From Branchiostoma floridae (lineage: Eukaryota; Chordata; Leptocardii; Amphioxiformes; Branchiostomatidae), in contig NC_049979.1 of assembly GCF_000003815.2 (NCBI RefSeq), positions 7,321,018 to 7,385,017 on the forward strand: 64,000 bases of DNA, given 5' to 3'. The position numbers and the translations under genes were made by a program. The notes under the pieces were generated by a model that saw only the letters and a list, made by a program, of their open reading frames with translations, did no database searches and was not told the origin of the DNA. Below are positions 40,401 through 49,400 of the stretch, one piece after another. The stretch's first letter is position 1. Each line of letters starts with the position of its first letter.

Positions 40401-43400
40401 CCAAAATACTCTGTGTTTAAATGCAACGGATATAGGTTACCCAGTGGATAAAGGTGAACTATCAATAATGTTGGTGCCATCTTTAAGCATTTTTACTTTA
40501 AGTTTTATAATCTTCTATACAGATAGAATGAATTAATTTGCTGATTCTGCTGTAGCATTTGTTGGTCAAATCTAAGTGGATGGTGCTTTCATCATTGGCA
40601 ATGACCATGTTACTTATGATTCGAAATACTACAGAGCTGAGCAGCTGTTTTAGATTTGAAGTGCGGTACTAGTACGGCTATCACCAGACATACGCACAGC
40701 CTCAACTCACCTCAATATGCACAGACTTCCTTTAAGAGACTCTTAAGGTAAATGGAATGACCAAAATGAATGGACTCTCACTATTAAGTATTTTGTACCA
40801 TGTATGTAAAAATTGTCATATAGAATTATGGACTTATAAGACTCTTTTTCTATTTAGGATGATGGTGTAAACTGTATCTTTGTTATATATACTTTGTCTG
40901 ACCCTTCCCTCTTCCCTCATGATAACAATGAAAAGTGGCCTGCAGGCCGATTGGTACTCTCCAAGCAGAGGTTAGGCTCCGGCTGTTTTTTGATATTTTT
41001 TTAGTCGTTTTTATCGAGCTTTCTATTTTGTCATTTTTTTGTGTGTGTCCGGCCTAACACAACAACAAAAAATGACAAAACAGAAGATCCAGGCCCTGTA
41101 GACTCCCCCTCATAGACGGGGTCGNNNNNNNNNNNNNNNNNNNNNNNNNNNNNNNNNNNNNNNNNNNNNNNNNNNNNNNNNNNNNNNNNNNNNNNNNNNN
41201 NNNNNNNNNNNNNNNNNNNNNNNNTACAGTTGCTGTAGACTGAATTGCGTACTTAGGCATTAAAAACATTTACACATACGGTAAAAACTTAATATGGTAA
41301 GTCAATTAGACTTGACCTACACCTTGGATTTTTTTGTGTTCTGGATGGTGCAACTAACAGCTGAGCTTGTCTCTCCATCCTTAAACATCCTCAATTATTT
41401 TCACTCTTTCACTTTATTCCATATTTCCTTGGTTATCGGAAGAACAGATTTCAAAGAAAGTAAGTAAAAAGTCAGTTCTAATGCATGCTCAAAGTTGTGA
41501 TATATGTGTTTATCTTTACTGTCTCCCACAAGGAGATAATCACCCATACTGAAAAAACAAATCATACTGTCCAGGTGATCTCAAAATGGATTCAAAACCC
41601 TCAATGCAGAATCGCTAAGGCCATCAAGACCAGGGCTTAAAGTGTCCTAATGACCATTCCCTTTTTGCAAAAGCCCTCGAGTCTGGATTATGTACAAATC
41701 CTTTCAAGCAATGCTTGTATGGCAGCTGTAACTCACCTGCAATGGTTCTCAAAAGACAGGATGATTGGCCAATCAGATGTTTTGAATGCACTTTCTGCGA
41801 TGGCCTCCACAACATCCTGGGGAAGTACAGTGCAATGTTGTTAATAGCACAGTGTAGTTGTTAATAGCACAGTGTAGTTGTTAATAGCACAGTGAAGTTG
41901 TTAATAGCACAGTGAAGTTATAAATTTCCTCAACTAAAACCTGTCTTTAAGATTTGGTGCTAGTTGATGCAGGAATGACAGTATAAGAGAAGCAGTGCAA
42001 ATGTCGACCTGTCTGCTACTGCAATGGAAAGCTCTAGATCTTAAACCATCATCCATAAAATGGCTATCCTGTGCATGCAGTAAGTACATTCACAACAGAA
42101 AACATGCAATTTTTCTTTCTTTTTTATACACATTTAAGGGGCACTTACATGTAGTTGTGCTTCTTATGATATTCTATTTGATCAAAGGAGGAGTAAGTTC
42201 TAGACTAAGACATCCATTAGGAGTCCTACTAACAAGCCAAATAAGGCATATACTGTATATAGGTCCTAATTCCCAACCTGGACCCCAGCCAGGTAGCTTT
42301 TGGAAATGAAAAATATGATACGAAAGGCAACAAAACACACAGAACTTTAAAAAAATAACAGTAAGGAGCTAATTTGTGTATATTCCTTTGGTAAACAGTT
42401 TCATTATTCGTTTCCACAAACATACCGGCCGGGACCCGGGTAGGAAATGGGACCTAAGCCTTAGTAGTCAACAGACATGAGTATAAGCAAGCAAACAAGT
42501 ATATCCACCTTAAAAAGCACGTCAGTGCACATTGTATAGCCATGAGTGATGATAGGCTCGTTGTCATTACCATCCAGCAGTCCAGCTCCACACATCGACA
42601 TCCAACCAGCANNNNNNNNNNNNNNNNNNNNNNNNNNNNNNNNNNNNNNNNNNNNNNNNNNNNNNNNNNNNNNNNNNNNNNNNNNNNNNNNNNNNNNNNN
42701 NNNNNNNNNNNNNNNNNNNNNNNNNNNNNNNNNNNNNNNNNNNNNNNNNNNNNNNNNNNNNNNNNNNNNNNNNNNNNNNNNNNNNNNNNNNNNNNNNNNN
42801 NNNNNNNNNNNNNNNNNNNNNNNNNNNNNNNNNNNNNNNNNNNNNNNNNNNNNNNNNNNNNNNNNNNNNNNNNNNNNNNNNNNNNNNNNNNNNNNNNNNN
42901 NNNNNNNNNNNNNNNNNNNNNNNNNNNNNNNNNNNNNNNNNNNNNNNNNNNNNNNNNNNNNNNNNNNNNNNNNNNNNNNNNNNNNNNNNNNNNNNNNNNN
43001 NNNNNNNNNNNNNNNNNNNNNNNNNNNNNNNNNNNNNNNNNNNNNNNNNNNNNNNNNNNNNNNNNNNNNNNNNNNNNNNNNNNNNNNNNNNNNNNNNNNN
43101 NNNNNNNNNNNNNNNNNNNNNNNNNNNNNNNNNNNNNNNNGATTAGAGATCCAAGACCCTTTTAGTAATCCCTGGAGGATTCGGATAGTGTTTTTCATGT
43201 TCCCTCTAATCTATTCAGACCTGGACGCTTATGATCAAAGGACTCCAGGACTTCCTGAAGAAATCCCATCCCTTCCATACCTGTCAATCCGAAAGTAAAA
43301 GAGGTCTCAAACCAGTTAAACTGACATGAACTAAATGGACAGACGACCTAATGTTCCACTGGTCCTGACAGAGAAGCCAGACAATGTATAGGGTATTTAC

Positions 43401-46400
43401 AGGTTTATGCACCAGGGATATTTCCCTACATAATCAGTAGTACATAGCTCTTTTCAAAAAGCACAGTCAACAGTAAGCCATGGCTTAATGTCCTAAAAAC
43501 TGCAACCCTTTCCAGTGGCATACAAGTCAGGTCAGCCAAGATTTGAACTCTTGAAAATTTGATTTCTTGGTGACTAGAATCAGAGTCGCTAACCACTAGG
43601 CTACACACAGTACACACAGGTCATTTAGCCTCTAGCCACTGAAGAAGCTGTACATAGCAAAACTAGTTTGGCCGACAGGCTGAATAAAAGTTAAAAACTT
43701 GAACTATGCGGCTCCAGATGTCTTTCTGAGGGATGACTGCAGTGTGCAAGATGTTGGTATCTTGAGGAATGAATCCACTCTACTATACACTAGGCTACAC
43801 ACAGTACTATCAGAGAAGAGCAACAAACTGTCCCACCTGTGAGGTATGTGTTGTGGGAGGAGTTGATGAAGTAGTGGCTCAGGGACTGTGTCATGTCATC
43901 GCTGAGGTCAAACTTGACAGGATCCACCATGGTGTTTTCATCACTCATCAGGTAGCGATAAAGTCCATCTACTGACAAGTGACCTGAAAAGGTTCAAGGT
44001 GCAAAGGTCAGGGATCTGAATAATCCACAAAGTGCTGACAATGCAGTTGGCAAGTTCATGAGGTAGCCAGTGATATAAGGGGTGAATAAAAAAGATTACA
44101 TCAATAATCATTGAATAGTTTGTCACTTGTCTCAGTGCTTTCCTGCAATCTTGAATTGGGCTATCTTTTGCTCAGTATACATGTACGTGTCCTTTGTTAC
44201 CAGCCTATGTAATCCAGCTTATCATATACATTCAGCTTCTCTAACTTTTGGGAACTCAAAACAGAATCTATCATCAGTCTATCACTGTGTCAGCATGATA
44301 GAGAGTCACATGCTCTAATGATATATTGTAATCTTGAGCTAGAAAAGGTGGGTCTTTCAGCACAAAGTTGATATGATTATGTTTTATAATCACACATTCA
44401 AGCCTAGAATGAAAGTGGGATTATCATTGTTCATCAAGGACATCCAAGAGAGAGCTGAAGCCATGACAGGACATCGCATTAACGAAATTCTTTACTTTTG
44501 GAAGATTAATTTTGAATTGGCTCTTTTTTATGCATGTTTATGAAGATGAACTACTATGACTAAGAATCCCATTCTAATACAGAAAATGGCACAATCAGAC
44601 AGACAAGGGTTCACTTGAAAACAGTCCATTGATTGAATATGAAAACACAGTGTATGGTTGTGCGTCACAATTTACAAAGAAAAACAGATGGGTGTGATTC
44701 CTTCGCCCCGACAATTGTAAGAGGTTACAAACCAATCTTATGTCAATCAATGCCTCTTTATCTAATCTTAGAGTGAAATGCAGATAGATGGGACTCTATG
44801 ACCCTATACAAGATTGGCACTGCTCCTGCAGAAATAATGAGATTGAGTGGTGCAATCTCATTAGATGGTAGCAAACATGCAAAATTGAAACCCCAATAAC
44901 TTAGGTGATGGAGATTACATTTATATGCTGTGTCTTGAATACTAATTGCTACTTCTATATATGAGCACGGTGGCAGGATAGTATAGTTATGAGACTAAAC
45001 AAACTTAACTTTTGCGGTGTGAATCAGAATAGAAAGAATCCATACTTGTCCAATGGCAATAGAATCATTTCACCTAAAGTTAGTCTTCTATCCAATACCC
45101 TTGTATGAACATCCTCCACTCATGAGTTGTCACACTATTAAGAGCATTTGGGTACAGATGTGGATGAAAGCCATCATTATCTTATTCAAGCCCTTGGAAT
45201 CAAAGACATATATCATATCCATACCTAATTCTGGCATATCACGTAACCTCCATGCAGATTTTGGGAGAAAGGAACATGATACTTCCTCAAAAAAAGATCT
45301 TCCTCACTACAGTTATCAAAGATTTATAAGTAGCTTGAGCAACATACATTCTAATGTATTTGGGACAAGTGCATAGAAAAACATATTCAAAGTCCCCCTC
45401 TACAGTACATTACCATTTAAGTCTAGATACCTTGTCATGGCATACATGTAACTAGGCCAATTGCACATTCAACAACCTTTCTTGAGGCAATCTACATTCT
45501 ACATTTTGTATAAACTATCTTGTGTCTGGATCAGGCAGGTTGCACATGTTGTAGCTTTAATCAAATGGATCTTTACCACAATTAGCAGGCGTTTGGAAGA
45601 GTCTGGGTTTCATACAAATAGTTTGAAAAATTAAATCAACATCATTGCATACTCTCCTTGGAAATGGTGTTCTGATTTTTTCTTGAGGGGCTTTAAGACA
45701 TAATCAGGCACTGGTTGAGGCAAATCAAAAATGGAAAATCTTTTTTCACATTTTTTTGCTTTCCAAACCTAAACAATTTCACAGAAATAATATTGACCTG
45801 GTCTGTCAAAGATTCCTGAAGTCACATCCACACAACGGTATGATAAAAATATACTGTTCTGCTGGTGCATGTAACCTAATGCATTCAAAATTGGCAATGA
45901 AAATGCCGGGGAATGCATAGACTTCTTATCAGCTTCTCTGTCCTTTGATTCATTTACTGCAGCACTCACTTGGATTGATGTGAATATGACCAGATGACTG
46001 ACATAATGATGTCAATTACACTCTGGAGAACAGGCACAGGGCAGTAAACTCATTAGTACTACTTATGGCAAGGTTCCTAACAACTAAGAGTATCATTTGT
46101 AACCTACTTGGGATCGGTACAATTGGGGTGTTGGAGATTGATCAACATTGAGATCTTATTTCTGTAACCAGAGAGTTAAGGAAAGCTTGTCACGTGTAAA
46201 GGGCATTTTTTAGAATTCATTTATTGATTTACCTGTGAAGGACATGATAGCTGATGGCTATTAGTATCGCAAAGAGCTAGATTTTTTGTCTGACCAACAT
46301 TGCGCATGGAAATATCAATCATTTTTGGTAGATTCGGCAGGGTCAGTTGAATTTTGAAATGATCGAGACAATGTTACTTGGTGAGAAAGATCAGTGGGTA

Positions 46401-49400
46401 CTGAAATCATGTGTAACTTATTGCTTGTGGTCAATTGATCACCATTTTCTCTATAGTGGTCCCCTGTTTATTGTGGCCACATTTCTCCAGTCCCTCGAGT
46501 GGCCGCTATAGACAGGTTTGACTGTAGCATCTACCTCAGAGTCTATAGATGAAGCCTTTCCACAGTGTTTCAGATTTTTATTCACCCTGGTTCATTAACA
46601 AGATTGCACAACCTTGACACTGACATTGACAAAACCAAAAGTTACTGCCTATCTGGTGACAAAAACAACAACAACAACAGATAAACAAAAACAAACTGAT
46701 GTCCAACCTTTGTTTGCATACGACTTGTTTGGTTCATATCTGCTGATGATATCGAGGGCCTTCTTGTTGTTAGCATAAGGGTAGAGAATTTCGTTGAGTC
46801 GCGGGTCACGCTGTCCCTTGTTCAGGAAATCAACAACTTGTTCCATGGTGAGGTATGGCTTCTTGGTACCCCTGTACAACAGTATGAAATTTTATCGACT
46901 TGAAATTTACTTCATAAACGTAATATATGCAAGCAACAAAAAGCTGCAAGTTACAGGTATAAATGATAATTTGTATCATAGTGCATTGTAGCACATAGAA
47001 TGTAGCACTGGCTTGGTGCAAACTGGCAAATTATTTTGCACGGTCCTGGATGTTGCATTTCTTCCTCCATGAAAACATTTGACTTTCATGCCAGTAAACC
47101 GTAAGTTTCCTACCTGCATAAAATCAGTACTCAACTTATTGCAGATACACAATACATTTTCACATGTACTTATCAAGCAACTTACGTTATGTGATCTGCG
47201 ACTCTTTCTATAGCTAACGTTAGTTCACCTTTATCCCCAGGGTAACCTATATCCGTGGTATCTAAAGCCATTTTTTAGGAATATCAAGTTGTTGGATGGT
47301 GGTAACATTTCAAATTGCAGTATTTAGAAAAAAATTGCAATTTGAAACCGCTGTCCGGAGACATGATATCCCTAAATACCCTATTTTTAAATACAACGGA
47401 TATACATGTAGGTCACCCTGTGGACAAAAGTGAACTAGCGCTACATGTACCAGTCTAAGCCACCTGGGTGTAAATATTTGCAACAGTGAAGTGAAATCCT
47501 AAAATGTATTTCAAAGAATACATTGCTGCTGCTCTGCCTGAATCAGCATGAACATCTACAGACCAACTGTAGATGTTTATGTCCATTGTGGAGGGATTAC
47601 ATCCAAACTATGTTATTGTTATACCTAGTACTTGGTTTTCTTCAGTTCAGTACCACGGCTAACCTCAATGTGACACAATTCATTAAATAGATGAAGAAGC
47701 TTCCGATGTTACCCTAGACCGTGCTGATTTTCTCTGCTATGTTGACTATCTCTACTACATGTACAACCAACCAGTACTCACACTTCTGCGAACACCTTGT
47801 CCAGCTCAGGTCGAGGACACACCTTTCTCACGATTGTGATAAAATCCTCAAAGAAGAACTTTTCCACGTTTATAACGTCATTCTGGGAGAGACAGGACAA
47901 ACAAACAATTGTAAATTGCACTTCCACCTGTACCACCATGTTACAGTAGACTGAGTTACATCTCTTTGTTGAGCTATATTTATAATGGCTAGACATCCAG
48001 GAAATAAGGTACACAATATCACAGTACTCAGGCAAATGGATAGATCATTGGAAATGGTCAGACTTTTCAGGTAACATCCACTACCAGTAGTCAGTGACTC
48101 AAGCATCCGCACAAGTTTGCTTAGCTACTTTGACATAGCATGTAAAGTTTTTTATGATAGTCCAGTCACAAAGTCAAAATGGCAAAGTTTAGCCACGCAT
48201 TCAACACTCTGTCATTTGACTGAATCATGTTACAAATGATCATTACGTAAATGATGGCTACTCCATCACCTTTGCAGACAAAATTGGCACATCTAATATG
48301 AAAAAGATTAAAATTAGGTTGAATCATGCCTGGTGATGAGCAGGGGTTTGCAGAGACGACGGGAAAGAAATCTGTGGATAGGCAAGACCCTGCAAAATGG
48401 TCTACCCTTATACTATCCACAGTAACAACTGAACATTAAAAGACCCCATGCATTACAGTCTATAGAATATTGTCCTCCATTGTACAAGCCATTTAGAATC
48501 CACACATTCCCTTCACTAACTATAGTCCATAAGCCCTGACTAAGTCCTTACCTTCCCTGTGGGCAGGGAACAGGTAGCCAGGGCTGCTTCCACTCTCTTC
48601 CGTTCCTCTTTGGATGTAGAGAACAACTTGATAACGCTGAAATAGAGTCAGTTAAGCTATTACAGATCTGGTTTTGGATTGTTCATATAAAAGCAAATAC
48701 ATGACCTATATCACTCAGATAGCAAAACTGGACAAACCTGTTGCATGGTCAAAATATATAATATAAAGTACTCACTTTTTAACAGGAAGCTTCCCCTCCT
48801 TAGTTAGGTCTTTAACTATCAGCTTGGCATACCTGGGGTATTAATAGACAATTAATCAATAAATTACATAATACATAGATTATACAACTGTTAACATGTA
48901 TGGAGTAATGATACGAAGTTTTCTCTCTTTTTTTACTTTTCATCTAAAAAATATTACTACAAAGTCTCTCCATTTGTAAATAACATCATTTTCAAGATAA
49001 AAAATTCAACTAGCAAGAACAATATACTACATGATATCTTTTTGCTATCTGAACATACACAAGGTCATATACATACACTTTCTTCAGGTTCTGCATTGGA
49101 GAGGCATTCAGAGCCAGGACGTTGGTTGCTATCTTGAGCAGGGAGTCCGTCCATATCTACAGACAGGTATGAACAGAACATGAATTGAATCTCAATGGGC
49201 GATAGTTTATGGCACTGTTGAAACAATGGTAACATTCCTAATGATTGATACAACCTTCCAGAAAGGCACCAAAAGTGTATGTGTGTGTGTGTGGGGGGGG
49301 GGGCATGATCATGAGTTGCCCAAACCTCCTCCATCATTTTAGTACAATTTGCAAGAATAGTTTAGTGGGAAGAAACAACTGGGAATGATAGAACAATGAC

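Larger units (their letters stand above)
38999..41224. other. PLC intron segment and gap
   Basis: Holds a family A copy, a repeat segment at 39050-39105 that matches 54000-54075 in inverted orientation, and the 100-N gap at 41125-41224. The missing X-box exon probably lies in that gap. Confidence 0.5.

Noticed and set aside
42461-43298. Open frames of 200-250 codons across 42.5-43.3 kb
   Set aside because: Almost entirely N; only the real PLC exon edge at 42509-42611 is informative.
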